NCBI GenBank assembly: GCA_001972305.1
Contig: BDDD01000917.1
Coordinates: 429,426-493,425 of the forward strand
DNA length: 64,000 nucleotides
Source: Cephalotus follicularis
Taxonomy: Eukaryota; Streptophyta; Magnoliopsida; Oxalidales; Cephalotaceae
Direction: 5' to 3'
Positions 35,291 to 46,731 of this stretch are shown here, in pieces. The notes below the pieces were generated by a model. That model did no database searches. It saw nothing but the letters and a program-made list of their open reading frames with translations, and was not told the DNA's origin. Positions within the stretch are counted from its first letter, which is position 1, and the number at the start of each line of letters is the position of its first letter. A program made the translations under genes and the position numbers.

Positions 35291-36342
35291 TAGGGCCTGT
35301 TTGCATTTTGAGCATATGATTGCTTGCATATTGTTATGGATTGAATTATTGACTGGATTGTTAATGGTTTCTAAAATGTTTTATCATTTTGAAAAAGTGC
35401 ATACATTATTTTTTATAAATCATTCTCTACATGAAATATTGTATTTCAAAGGATTGAATATTGTTTTCTAGGATTGGCTTTACATTTTGAACAAATGTAA
35501 TTATTCAAGTATTTTATAAATCATAAACTACTTGCGAAAGGATTGATTTTGGATTTATTGCTGGATTGTGATTGAGATTGTGGTCGTATTAGTCGAGTGG
35601 CAGAGTTGTGATTGACGGTTAATGGCGGTTTTGGCCTCTAGGTGGCAGGAGATGGCTAGGGACACCCACACTGGTTACTTAGCCGTAGTGCAAGTAACAT
35701 TGGATTGTTGACCTGCTTCAAGTTTGCCGGATACGGGGTTGAAGTAGGAGTATGACATCGGTGCCAAGAGCTGGAGATGTGCTTCGTACGGGTTGATTGG
35801 ATTGATTGGTCCTTTGTGACATGATTGATGGATTGTGTTGATGTAGCCACTTGGCACGGTTGCTCATGTATTGGTACATATATATACATTTATCTATAGT
35901 GTTATATATATTGTATTGTATCAGGATGCATTAATCACTTGACATTTATTATCGTTGACCCCAAATTGCTTTTATATTTTTCCTACTTAGCCAGTGGATT
36001 CGGCTAACCCTATCAATTTCATATTGATGCAGTGGATCAACATCGTTGAGCATGGGGAAAACGAAGAGTAGTTTAAGTTGTGTTTTGTTTTAAGAAATGT
36101 TAAATGGAATTATGTATTGACTGTTTAGTTCATGCTCCGTTTTGAGGGCAATTAAAGATGGTTATTGTTTATGATTAAATGTTTTGGTAACATGTAGTAT
36201 GGGATGCATGTTACGTACTTTATTCAGCTTATGATTATATGATCTAGAAAGTTTTAAATTTTCTGTATTTTTCTTATAAGTTGAATATGTGTTGATTGTC
36301 ACGACCTCCGGGTTGATTGTGGAAACGGGGTGTGAAAAATTC

Positions 36343-37130
36343 CAAGACAGGCCTATCACCCATAGGTGACAGAATTCAACTCTCTGCGAAGATGTCTCCT
36401 CAGACATATGAAGAGAACGCGCACATGTGTTAGATTCCTTATGCTTTAGCAGTATGATTGATCATGTATGCCATGCTATGTACCATGCATGATGTTGCAC
36501 ATGCCCTAGGAATGGAAAGACAATTTCAGTCCGATCCCAGTGAAAAACACTCGTAAGCGGTCAAGGGAATCCTAAAGTACCTTAGACTGACTTAGGATGT
36601 CTTCTTGCTATATGGGAAAGATAGTGAGTTAAAATTGAAGGGATACATAGACTCCAGTTTTGACAGTGATCCAGATGATGACAAATTGGTTTATGGATAT
36701 GTGTATGTGTTGAACGAAGGTGCAGTGAGATGGCGCAGCTCAAAGTACGAGACCATCGTGGACTCCACCACTGAAGCCAAATACATAGCAGCCTCAAATT
36801 CTGCCAAGGAAGGTGTTTGGATGAGGAAGTTCACCACTGAACTAAGAGTTATTCCTACCATTGGTAGTCCAGTTGTTCTATACTGTGACAATGATAGGAC
36901 CGCAGCATAGGACAAGGAACCAAAGTCTCCCCAACGATCTAAACACATTGAGTGGTGCTATAATTTTACCCGAGAGATCATCAGTAGAGGACACATACAG
37001 AATAAGAGGGTCACCTCAGAGGCGAACACTACAGATCCACTGATCGAGGCTTTGAGCACAAATGCTTTGGAGCGTTATCATACCACTATGCACTTAGGCT
37101 TTAGGAGTCCATGGCTTGAGGGAAAACTGG
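36343..37130 (+). pseudogene. RNase H region and pol end of Copia G
   Basis: Wording: KGYIDSSFDSDPDDDKLVYG; VYVLNEGAVRWRSSKYETIV; DSTTEAKYIAASNSAKEGVW; FTTELRVIPTIGSPVVLYCD; KHIEWCYNFTREIISRGHIQ; and TTDPLIEALSTNALERYHTT. This is Copia RNase H followed by the short conserved tail. It resumes after the AATTC repeat of F. The copy is broken. Confidence 0.86.
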
Positions 37131-37135
37131 GAGAT

Positions 37136-37304
37136 TGTTAGATAGGGTGACTCGACAAGCCATTAGATGGCTCTTGTATTCAGACTTATCTATGTATAAA
37201 ATAGTTTTATTCCATTTATATGATGTGTGATTTTATTTATATTGTTTATGGCATAATATCACATATGTTTTATCTTATAATTGCTGTAGATGAATTTCCT
37301 ATTA
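37136..37304 (+). mobile_element. Start of the 3' LTR of Copia G
   Basis: TGTTAGATAGGG follows the purine tract GGGAAAACTGGGAGAT. The LTR is cut at TATTA (37300-37304) by D, and the same TATTA stands at 54374-54378. The LTR therefore should continue from 54379. Confidence 0.75.
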
Positions 37305-38099
37305 TGTCACACGCCGTTTCCATCAAACAACATTTAGGTCATGGCAATCAACATATATTCAGCTTATTGCAAAATACGAATAAATTAAAACCTTTCAAAA
37401 CATAATATCTTTGCGGAAGCATATTAATCATAAGCTAAAACCACACGTAACATGCATCCCATACTACATGATACTAGCATTCATCACCTTATAACCATTG
37501 TCAACTACCCTCAAACGAAGCGTGATCTGCTATTCGAACAATTACATTAAAACACCAATACAGTAATCCCAAAAGTAAACATTTCTCAAAGTAAATACAA
37601 TATAAGGACAATTCATTATTACAACGACTAATTTAAACATTCCTTGAAGGAAAACACAATTTAAACTCCACTTCACTACCCAAAGCCCAACGGTGACAGA
37701 CCGCTGCATCAACCTGAAATGTAGGGGGTTAGCCTTTGTCCTCACTTGGCTGAGTAAAGAAAATAGAATGCACTTCGGTACTCAATGATAATGAATGCCA
37801 TGAAATGAATGCACCATGATGCAATACGCGATATGTATATACGTATATATATGTACATATATATGTAGACATGCCAAAAGGTACGACTACGCCAAGTGGC
37901 TATAACTATACATATTATCAATCAGGTCACTACGGACCCATAAATCGAGTCAAACATGTCACAAGGGACAAATCAATCCAATCCAATACAGTCATGTCAC
38001 GGCGGACAGAACAATCCAATACAGTCAAACATGTCACAACGAACAAACAATCACTCAGTCAATTGATCATCAGGTGATCAGTCATGCCATAAAGGGCAA

Positions 38100-38540
38100 C
38101 ACTCTAAATGGGGATGCTTCCACTCTATGTTTAGCACCAAGTTACTTCCGCTCTGCGTTTAGTAACTGCCACAACAATCAATCAGTCACATCGGACAAAC
38201 AATCTATCAATCATGTCACATCGGACAAATAGTCCATTATCATGTCACATCGGACAAACAATCCATTCAGGGATGCTTCCACTCTGTGTTTACCACCCGG
38301 TCACTTCCACTCTGTGTTTAGTAACCTGCTTACTTCCGCTCTGCGTTCAGTAACCGCCTAATGTGGGAGTCCCTAGCTACTTCCACTCTGCGTTTAGTAG
38401 CCCGGTTACTTCCGCTCTGCGCTTCGTAACCATTGTACGGGAAACCCCAGCTACTTCCACTCCATGTTAAGTAGCCAACACATATGAAATTCCTACTTAC
38501 TTCCACTTTGTGTTTAGTAACTAATGCGGAATTCCCATCA
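38100..38540 (-). repeat. TTACTTCCACTCTGTGTTTA array in D1
   Basis: About ten copies of a unit ACTTCCACTCTGTGTTTAGT with an AACC or AGCC end are arranged irregularly (30-60 bp apart). They are preceded by copies of CATGTCACATCGGACAAACA (about 37925-38270). The array is matched at 43440-43990 in D2 and related to the A-LTR array at 15290-15480. Confidence 0.8.
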
Positions 38541-38967
38541 CAATCCATCAATCAATGATGCTAACCGGCCCCGAGCTAGGAAAGCACACGGCTAACCGTC
38601 CCGTGGGGCTAGGGAAGCTCAACAATCAATCAATCCAGTCAATTATGTTTCAAGTAGTCTATATTTTCATAAACACTGGAAATCTTATCTATACATCTAG
38701 ATGTATACCAAACAGTCCTTTCAAAAACAGTCATCCAGTAATTTATGTAAAATAAAGTACTTGCCAAAACATATTTATTCAAAATATGTAACAATCCTTT
38801 GAAACCTCATTTCAATCTTTGAAATATAACATTACATACAATATATTGGTTATAACAAAACCATAATCCCATTGTCTAAAATGTAAACACTTTAGCAATT
38901 ATATACATTTCAATCCATAACAATATGCAATGCAAACATGTGCTCAAAATGCAAACGGGCTCTATTC

Positions 38968-39235
38968 GCGTCAACGTCTCATTCCTTCGGCGTCAACACT
39001 CAAGGCATGGGCCATTAAGCGTCGGCACTTATCCCCTTGGCGTCGACGCTTTGAGGTAGGAACCTCATGCATCAATGCTATAGGTGTCCATTCACACACA
39101 ACGAATCATGGCATCAACGTTTTCTCAAATTGTCGACGTTTATCGCGAAAACATAGCTCATTCTTCGCATAACAGTCCATAGCGTCGACGCTTCTTTCCT
39201 AAGCGTCAACGGTTAAGCGAACCAAAACACGGTTC
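38968..39235 (-). repeat. Palindrome array in D1
   Basis: Units CGTCAACGTC, GCGTCAACACT, AGCGTCGGCAC, GGCGTCGACGCTTTG, GCATCAATGC, GCATCAACG, TGTCGACGTT, GCGTCGACGCTTC and AGCGTCAACGG lie at about 21-29 bp spacing. The counterpart in D2 at 44430-44690 keeps more intact GTCGAC cores in places. Confidence 0.85.
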
Positions 39236-39976
39236 CTTCAACACGTCTCAAAACAAATAGAATTCAAAGCATACAACACATGCTATTCAATCCGCAATCA
39301 TTGTAAAACGCAATATGCATAACAAGTTAACCATTCATAGCAACCATAACACCAATCACACGATCCATAACCCATGCATTTCATCAAATGAACACTCATT
39401 ACATTTGAACTCAAATATGCATGTGTAAATCCCCTACAGTTACCCCAACCTCTGATTCCTAGTTAGGAATCGTAGTCCACCTCTTCAAGGTCCATAGCCC
39501 TGAAGACGCTCTTTATTCACACTGCATATACAACACGATCTCATTACGATCAACACACACAAAACATTGCCGCAACCGAAACGCCAGCTGGATTTCGTCC
39601 AACTCATCCAGCTTGTGTAACACCCATAAACGGGTTCCACATTGAACGGTCTACTCAGAACAGCTCAAGACTAACCATTATAATGACCAAAAATTTTCGT
39701 TAGAGATATTATTTATGGAAATATTATTTTTGTTGTTGAGATTAGCAAATGTTACAAGGGACCCGTAATAAGACCCTAACGCTCGGGGGGATTCGGGGGT
39801 TCCGCTACCCGGTGAGTGGACGGGGGGTCCCATGGCCCCGACAGAGGGCAGGGGCTGGGGAGCAGTGCCCCTGGAAGGAAATTGAATTTGGATATTTGTT
39901 TTGGACTGGAAATGGATCTGTGCTTCCTCCAAGGTGGTGTTGCGTGCGCACTGTCGTTGTGCGCTTTGTTCCACAA

Positions 39977-40220
39977 AGCGTCGACTGTTATTTTAAGGTG
40001 TCGATAGTTTGCCTTGGTTATGTGGTGAAAGTCCTTAAGTATCGACTAATTTCAAGACAAAAGTTTTAACCTAAAAGCGCCAATGGTTTTAACACATTTT
40101 GTCGACGCTTAAAGCATGTTTCTTTGTTATTTTGTTAACCGGCAACGCTTAGAGGGAAAAGCGACAGTGCTTTGAGGCTAAAGCGGCGAAAGTTAGCGCT
40201 TAACCTCTGACGCTTTAAGA
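39977..40220 (+). repeat. GTCGAC array of H, upstream of its TATA box
   Basis: Units AAGCGTCGACTGTT, GTGTCGATAG, GTATCGACTAA, AGCGCCAATGG, TGTCGACGCTTAAAGC and CTCTGACGCTTTAAG lie at irregular 25-60 bp spacing, ending about 90 bp before the TATA box. Confidence 0.75.
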
Positions 40221-40311
40221 AAAAGGACGCGTGTCAAGCAACGGACAAAAGAAGAGGACACGTGTCGAGTTGATGGAGAAAATGACAAACCGAAGGAAGC
40301 TGAAGACTCCC

Positions 40312-40320
40312 CTATAAATA
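40312..40320 (+). promoter_or_regulatory. TATA box of LTR H
   Basis: CTATAAATA lies in the context CCCCTATAAATACTACTCC. About 30 bp downstream TTCTCAGTGCATTCGG is a plausible transcript start, followed by a purine-rich leader. This is the clearest promoter in the window and helps place the GTCGAC arrays as upstream elements. Confidence 0.7.
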
Positions 40321-40751
40321 CTACTCCATTCTCAGTGCATTCGGCATAAAAAAGAGAGAGAGTTATCCGAGAAAGAGAAAAATAGGGAGAGTCTGAGAGA
40401 GAAAGAAAGAGTCTGGAGAGAAAGAAGGAGAGGAAGAAAGAGAGATAAGAGAAAGAAGGAGAGGAAGAAAAAGAGATAGGAGAAAAGAGAAAAGTAGGGG
40501 AATTTTAGTGCAGAAATTATTTTAGTATAGAGAAGGAAAGTTCTGCTGAGATTGGTATAAAGGAAGAACGAAGGAGAATAAAGCAAGGTAAGGATTCCTA
40601 ATCACCTTTATAAAGTATTTTATGGTGGTAAGGAAAAATGCTATTTTTATATATACCAAAGTATTTTAACGAAAATTTTATATTTTTGCCAAAGTATGCT
40701 ACTTATTTTAAAGTATTTTCTGGAAAATTATGCTTTTTACAAAATTTTGTT

Positions 40752-40858
40752 CTGTTTTACAAATGTTTTACAAAAATGTTTTAAATTCAGTTTTACAAAT
40801 GTTTTACAAAAATGTTTTGAATTCAGTTTTACAAATGTTTTACAAAAATTGTTTTATT
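40752..40858 (+). repeat. 36 bp tandem repeat, three copies
   Basis: The unit CAGTTTTACAAATGTTTTAC followed by AAAAATGTTTTGAATT starts at about 40752, 40788 and 40824. AT-rich, in the downstream half of LTR H. Confidence 0.85.
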
Positions 40859-42004
40859 AATGCTTTGAGCTAATCGCTCAAAGTATTAAGAAATGTTTTA
40901 TGAAATGGTTTTACAAAATGAAAAATTGCAACGAACTGAGATAAACAACTACTGGATTGCGATCCAGGGAGGATTAATCTAGACAAAGATTAATGTTATG
41001 AGCGGAGGTGCTCACGGACATGCATGTGATGTAAGTTGGTAATCAGGGAAGTGCACAATGCCCTGGTGACTGGTTCATTTGGGTCTGTTTTTATGACCCC
41101 TCAGTTATTTATGAAAAGTTCTGATTCATGAGATATGGTCATAAAAAGAAATGAAATGTTCTGTTTCATAAGATATGAACAGAAAAGAATGTGATTTTAA
41201 AAAGGAAATGATTTTTGAAATGTTTTCAAAAGGATTTTAACGATGTTTTCAAAAGTGTGGCTATATTATATGCCAATGATTTAAAAAAAATGAAATTTCA
41301 AAAATGTTTTTATAACTATGATTCTTACTGGGCTATTTGAGCTCACTCCTTTCAATGTTTTGTTTTCAAATAAAATTTTCCAGGAAATGATTGAAGGTGG
41401 AATTGCGAGCTTTAGAGGAAGTTCGTAAAAGTAGTGTTGAAAAGGAGATATGTTATGCTATGACGTAATAAGTTTATGTTTTTCCGCTGTGTAAGGTTAT
41501 ATGTTAAATGATGTACAAATGCAAAGGTATTAGTAACGATCATGACAATGAGAATATGATATTTTGAAATTTGGTGTTCAAAGATATAAGCATATGTGAT
41601 CCTGTGGAGCTATTGAATATGATGTGATGTTTCCATTGAGTAAATGATATGATAATTCCGCTGTGATATGATATGATAGATCATAAATGATTAAACGATT
41701 TGATGATGTTATCTATGAATGTTAAAGTTTATGATGATTTAAATGAGAGTATGATGTTACAAAGTTTAGTATATGATAAGTTTCAAGTTATTTACGTGAG
41801 AAATTGGATAAATATTAGCAATTAGTAAGTCTGCTAAAAGATTAAAGGTTTTGTAATGCCCGAAAATTTCATGTATTGTAATTTCACAATGTAAATGTAC
41901 TTTATTTGTGGAATTAATAAAAGATGGATTTTCCGAATTTGATGATGTTGATTTTAAATCAATTAAGTACTTAGAAGTGTGATTGCTTAGTATGTACACT
42001 AAGA

Positions 42005-42160
42005 GCAGTCGACTGGTGTAGTAGACCAGCCTACTGGTTGACTGCGTATGGGAGCAGTCGATAGGTGGGATGAACCAGTCGACTGGCCAACTGTTGAGCC
42101 ATGAGATAACGATCTGCCAGGCCAGCAGCCGGCTGTTGGGTATGGACAGCCGACTGGATC
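42005..42160 (+). repeat. Upstream palindrome array of K
   Basis: Units AGCAGTCGACTGG, AGCAGTCGATAGG, CCAGTCGACTGG, GCAGCCGGCTGTT and ACAGCCGACTGG lie 150-305 bp after the LTR start, at roughly 20-40 bp spacing. Confidence 0.83.
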
Positions 42161-42982
42161 GTGCTCTGTTTTGTTGCATGTGACGAAAATCACATGCCAC
42201 AGCTGACAGATGGAAGTGGGTGCCATATGTGTTTCATGCAGCTAAAGGGAAGGATGAAGAGGACACCTGTGTTTCATGCAAACCTCATGGGGGGGAGGAG
42301 TTTAGACCTGTGAGTGTGTGCATGCATGTGGAGAAGGAAAGTGGCATTTAGTGCCATGTGAGAGGAGCTAAGGAAGAGAGGGAGAGAAACTCCCTGCATA
42401 AAACGTCTTCCCTCATCTCCTTCGTCCTGGCACTGAAAAGTCTAAGAACCAAAGAGGACAGTAGAGAAAAACACAGAGAAAAGAGGGAAGGGAGTGTTTC
42501 TCCATTGTTGAAGCTTGGAACGGGTTAGAGCTTTTGGACTGTTCTTGGAGCTACTGGGCTCAAAGTTGGAACTTTTGGGGAGACCAAAACGTCACTGTTG
42601 GAACACAAAGAGGTGGACTTACAGATTCCTAACTTGGAATCAAAAGGTAGGGGAAGTTATGATTGTAAATTTGAGTTCAATATTACTGCATGTTGTGTGA
42701 TTGGTTGTCTGTTAGTATAAGCCATAATGCTCAGTTGATATGACCATGATTACTACTAGTTTTACGCATGCCATGTTACTGTTGAGAATCTTTGAACTTA
42801 TGTGCATGCATGTTGAGTTTTATCTTAGTATTGGATTACTGGATATGATGCATGCTACTGTTGTGTTCTATGAGACTGTGAAGGGATAAATGATGATTTT
42901 CTGCCTTGAGAACATATATTGGATGCTAGTAATGATCTGTTTAAGTGGTATATATCGGATTGCATGCAACTGTTTCCCAGTA

Positions 42983-43095
42983 CAGTCGACTGTCGAAGGA
43001 AGACAGCCGACTACTCAATCGAAACAGTCGACTGTTGAAGGGTGACAGTCGACTGCCTGATGAACCAGTAGGCTGGTGGAAGGAACCAGACGGCT
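42983..43095 (+). repeat. Downstream palindrome array of K with a 21 bp step
   Basis: Six units in a row start about 21, 21, 21, 20 and 21 bp apart: CAGTCGACTGTCGAAGG, CAGCCGACTACTCAATC, CAGTCGACTGTTGAAGG, CAGTCGACTGCC, CAGTAGGCTGG and CAGACGGCTACTC. This is the most regular array here. Its wording GACTACTCAAT recurs in the downstream array of I (60874). Confidence 0.88.
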
Positions 43096-43100
43096 ACTCA

Positions 43101-44956
43101 TGACTAATTTAAACATTCCACAAAGGAAAACACAATTTAAACTCCACTTCGCTACCCAAAGCCCAACGATGACAATCCGCTGCATCAACCTGAAATGTAG
43201 GGGGTTAGCCTTTGTCCTCACTCGGCTAAGTAGAGAAAATACAATGCACTTCGGTACTCAATGATAATGAATGCACCATGAGGCAATACACGATAGGTAT
43301 ATACATATATATATGTACGTATATATGTATACAGGCCAAAAGGTACGACTATGCCAAGTGGCTATAACCATACAAATTATCAATCAGGTTACTAAGGACC
43401 CATCAATCCAGTCAAACATGTCACAGAGGACAAATCAATCCAATCCAATACAGTCATGCCACGACGGACAGAACAATCCAATACAGTCAAACATGTCACA
43501 ACGGACAAACAATCACTAAGTCAATTGATCATCAGTCGATCAGTCATGCCACAAATGACAACACTCTAAACGGGGATGCTTCCACTCTATGTTTAGCACC
43601 CGGTCACTTCCACTATATGTTTAGCAACCAGGTTACTTCGGCTCTCCGTTTAGTAACTGCACAACAATCAATCAGTCACATCGGACAAACAATCTATCAA
43701 TCATGTCACATTGGACAAACAGTCCATTCATCATGTCACATCGGACAAACACTCCATTCAGGGATGCTTCCACTCTGTGTTTAGTAATTCGGTTACTTCC
43801 ACTCTACGTTTAGTAACCACTGAATGTGGGAGTCCCTAGCTACTTCCACTTTGTGTTTAGTAGCCTGGTTACTTCCACTTTGCGTTTAGTAACCATTGTA
43901 CGGGAAACCCCAGCTGTTTCCACTCTGTGTTTAGCAGCCAACACATGTGAAATTCCTAGTTACTTCCACTCTGTGTTTAGTAACTAATGCGAAATTCCCA
44001 TCACAATCCATCAATCAATGATGCTAACCAGCCCCGAGCTAGGAAAGCCCATGGCTAACCATCCCGTGGTGCTAGGAAAGCTCAGCAATCAATCAATCCA
44101 GTCAATTATGTTTCAACTAGTCTATATTTCCGTAAACGCTTGAAATCATATTTATACATATAGATGTATACAAAACAGTCCTTTCAAAAATAGTCATCAA
44201 GTAATTTATGTAAAATAATGTACTTGCCAAAACATATTTATTCAAAATATATAACAATCCTTTGAAACCCCATTTTAGTCTTTTCAATATAACATTTCAT
44301 ACAAAATATTTGTTATAACAAAACCATAATCCCATTGACTAAAATGATAAACACTTTAGCAATTATATATATTTCAATCCATAACAATATCCAATGCAAA
44401 CATGTGCTCAAAATGTAAACGTGCTCTAGTCGCGTCAACGTCTCATCCCTTCGGCGTTGACCCTCAAGGCATGGACCACTAAGCGTCGGCGCTTATCCCC
44501 TTGGCGTCAATGCTTTGAGGTAGGAACCTCAGGCATCCACGCTACACGTGTCCATTCACACACAACGAATCATGGCGTCGACGTTTTTCCAAAGCGTCGA
44601 CGTTTATCATGAAAATAGAGATCATTCTCCGTATAACAGTCCATAACGTCGACGCTTCTTTCCTAAGCGTCGAAGGTTAGGTGAACCAAAACACGGTTTC
44701 TTCAACACGTCTCAAAACCAATAGAATTCAAAGCGTACAACACATGCCATTCAATCCGCAATCATTGTAAAACGTAATATGCATAACATATTAACAATTC
44801 ATAGCAACCCTAACACCAATCACATGATCCATAACCCATGCATTTCATCAAATGAACACTCATTACAATTGAACTAAAAGATGCATGTAAAAATCCCCTA
44901 CAATTACCCCTACCTCTGATTCCAAGTTAGGAATCGCAGTCCACCTCTTCAAGGTC
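43101..44956 (-). mobile_element. D2: right LTR of D, inner piece
   Basis: It aligns with D1 from 37623 onward and carries the same arrays: TTCCACTCTGTGTTTAGTAA units at 43560-43990 and GTCGAC units at 44430-44690 (GGCGTCGACGTTT, AGCGTCGACGTTT, CGTCGACGCTTC). It is interrupted by E after AGGTC. Confidence 0.85.
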
Positions 44957-44960
44957 TGAT

Positions 44961-45012
44961 AAGCATAAAAATGTGTGATTTTAATGATTTATTTATTATA
45001 TTTTTATGCTTG
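44961..45012 (+). repeat. 12 bp inverted repeat at the E LTR start
   Basis: AAGCATAAAAAT near the LTR tip is followed about 30 bases later by its exact reverse complement ATTTTTATGCTT, giving a possible hairpin. It is conserved in all three family copies (31334, 44961 and 51362). Confidence 0.85.
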
Positions 45013-45999
45013 GAATAGACTACTGTGGTGGTGTTTATTTGATTTTCAGATATTATTTAATTATTGCGGAATAAAAGAAAATAAAGCTAAAACGTTACTT
45101 TTCGAGTTAAAGTGGTTTGAAGTCAACGATAGGTAAAAGAATGCACCCACTTAAGCGAGAGAAGTCAAAATTTAAGGCTCGGAAGATATTGAATATTGAG
45201 CTCATTTTTTTCATAAAATTAATTCGAGCACTTTTAGTTCTTGGGCCAACTAATTTTGAAAATCCGGAGAAGAGATATTGCAAGAAAACAAATGTTGAAA
45301 CATTAAAGCCTATTGCTGACATCAAGATGACATCAACTCTCCATATTTACAATTCTCTTTCACGCCACAACAATTCAAGGCCATGCAATTGATACATCAT
45401 GCATCCATCAGCAGCCCATGAAGCCATGAAAACATGCAATCCATTTTCATATCTTCAGCCCATGCGCACATCTTCAGTCCATGCGCATTATGCATAAGAA
45501 GGCCATGCATCAAATCTCCTACATCCAGCAAATCAACCCATCAGCGCCTCATGCAATAAGCAACGTGCATGCAGAATCCATGCGCATCAAAGCCCATGCA
45601 CGCAACCAGCATCCAACACGATAGGGATCCACGTTTTAATAAATTGTCTTAGGCCTTTTGTCGGTTGTGGGCATATATATATATACTGCATAAAGACAAT
45701 TTGAGATAGAAGAATTAAAGCAACGCAATTACAGAAGGCGCACGGCAGCCGACAGTGGAAGGATGGGGAATTTATTGAAGATTATTGTTGCCTCCATTGT
45801 CATGTCCGGCTAAGTATTTTAATCCCTAGATGTAGATGAACCTATGTTATATATATTTTTCAGTTTTTGGTTTCAAGTTTAATTGCATGTTTGTGAGACA
45901 CTTTTTCTTGTTAATGTAGTGACAACATTGATGAGAATAATTTTTAATATATAAAATCTGTGTTAATGACATGTAATATTTTTCTGTGTGATTGAACCA

Positions 46000-46190
46000 A
46001 TGTCAGTCTTTAACCAATCAACCTTTTGACAGTATCAAGGTGTAAGGATAGGTTGTACCTAGGCTAAATCACTAGTTTGCTGTATTAATCAAAGACAGTC
46101 TTTAACCAATCAACCTTTTGAGAGTATCAAGGTTTGACATGATAGGTTGTACCTAGGTTAATTCGGTAATTTTCTGCGCTAAACTGAAAC
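46000..46190 (+). repeat. 94 bp unit, two copies (E 5' LTR)
   Basis: The unit begins GACAGCCTTTAACCAATCAA and includes GATAGGTTGTACCTAGGCTA. Starts are near 46002 and 46094. The 3' LTR has three copies. Confidence 0.87.
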
Positions 46191-46571
46191 TTGTGCCATG
46201 AATTTGAATATATATATACATGCGGGGATTCTCACATCTACGGGATTGATGTTTCATATTATTTTTCTTATTTTTCATATTATTTTTCATATTTATTTAT
46301 TTTGTTAGTTTACGTTAGATATTTAATTTGAATTGTTTCGTTTTTCATTAAATTAGTTTAATTCAAAACCAATCATCTTTTCAATTTAATTATTTGCATT
46401 GCTAGCTTAGATTAAATTAATTTAGTATTTTTTATTTCTATTTAGTGACATCCTAGGTTTATTTTTATAGCATCTCCTTTCAGCTCTTCGTGGGAACGAT
46501 CCCTACTTCCACTTACTATATTGTTAGATTAGGGTCATTTTGATTCGGCCTAACGACACCCATCAAAATTT

Positions 46572-46589
46572 TGGCGCCGTTGCCAGGGA
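46572..46589 (+). other. Primer-binding site of E (Asp-tRNA type)
   Basis: TGGCGCCGTTGCCAGGGA starts six bases after the LTR end. Athila and related Ty3 elements are known to use this primer type, whereas all the other primer sites in this window are Met-initiator type. Confidence 0.85.
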
Positions 46590-46731
46590 GCATAGTGAGT
46601 GTCATAAAAATAACTTAGGGAGTGAAGTGAGTGTCATAAAAATAGTTTAGGAAGTTTAGTAAGTCAAAAAAAAAAAAAACAAAACCTTAGGATTTTTTTT
46701 CCTTTCTTTTTTTTTTATTGTAGTTAAATGC

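Larger units (their letters stand above)
30904..36337 (+). mobile_element. Ty3 element F, a mosaic containing an E-family piece
   Basis: F starts TGTAACGCCCGG and ends GGGGTGTGAAA, with a perfect target repeat AATTC on both sides (30899-30903 and 36338-36342). It is inserted between the RT and RNase H parts of G. Parts: the start of the 5' LTR (30904-31330), an E-family fragment (31331-32755), an integrase region with pol end (32756-33784), and a 3' LTR (33785-36337). The two LTR starts differ visibly, more than in B, C or E, so F is older than those. It is badly broken. Confidence 0.88.
33785..36337 (+). mobile_element. 3' LTR of F
   Basis: The LTR is 2553 bp. It contains the upstream array (33965-34115), a GA-rich leader (34330-34500), a splice-donor-like AAGGTAGGGA near 34646, the downstream array (34875-35290), the GGCTAACCC-type block near 36000-36040 with ATTGATGCAGTGG, and the GTAGTATGGGATGCATGTTA block near 36194. 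It ends next to the AATTC repeat. Confidence 0.9.
27512..37304 (+). mobile_element. Copia element G, split by F and D
   Basis: Copia order is visible on the plus strand: gag (27748-28600), integrase (29000-29850), RT (30000-30903), [F insertion], RNase H (36343-37130), and then a purine-rich GGGAAAACTGGGAGAT leading into an LTR start TGTTAGATAGGG at 37136. The LTR is cut by D at 37305 and appears to resume at 54379, since D is flanked by TATTA on both sides. G is old, with many breaks, and is the host layer for F and D. The left end abuts A's LTR. Confidence 0.82.
37305..39672 (-). mobile_element. D1: left LTR of D (part)
   Basis: It aligns with 43101-44956 plus 53066-53250. Landmarks on the minus strand are the GTAGTATGGGATGCATGTTA block (about 37445-37470), the GGACAAAGGCTAACCCCCTA block (about 37720-37745), the TTCCACTCTGTGTTTAGTAA array (38100-38540) and the GTCGAC array (38968-39235). 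The right edge is the junction with H. Confidence 0.85.
39673..41851 (+). mobile_element. H: Ty3-type LTR piece inside D
   Basis: It starts near TATAATGACCAAAAATTTT, resembling the LTR start of I (TGTAATGACCG). It carries a GC-rich patch (39785-39875), a GTCGAC array (39977-40220), a TATA box CTATAAATA (40312-40320), and a GA-rich leader (40350-40500) ending in a splice-donor-like AAGGTAAGGA (about 40585). It also has a 36 bp tandem repeat (40752-40858) and the common LTR wording GGGCTATTTGAGCTCACTCC near 41330. The usual GTGTGACA end is not seen before K begins, so it is a partial copy. Confidence 0.65.
41852..43100 (+). mobile_element. K: Ty3-type LTR piece inside D
   Basis: It starts TGTAATGCCCGAAAATTTCA. 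It has an upstream palindrome array (42005-42160), a GA-rich stretch with a GCATAAAA box near 42397, a CCTAACTTGGAATCAAAAGG plus TAGGGG splice-donor-like site near 42645 (as in F, C and D), and a downstream palindrome array (42983-43095). It ends at the join with D2, so the LTR is partial. Confidence 0.75.
44957..46565 (+). mobile_element. 5' LTR of E
   Basis: The LTR is 1609 bp, starting TGATAAGC and ending CACCCATCA. It contains an inverted repeat at its start, a TATATATATATA box at 45673-45686, and two copies of the 94 bp unit from about 46002. It lacks the GTCGAC arrays of the neighbouring Ty3 LTRs. Confidence 0.93.

Noticed and set aside
27512-37304. Possibility that the Copia-like coding stretches are host genes
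   Set aside because: Gag, integrase, RT and RNase H follow in standard Copia order and end at a purine tract and LTR start, so they are one fossil element.
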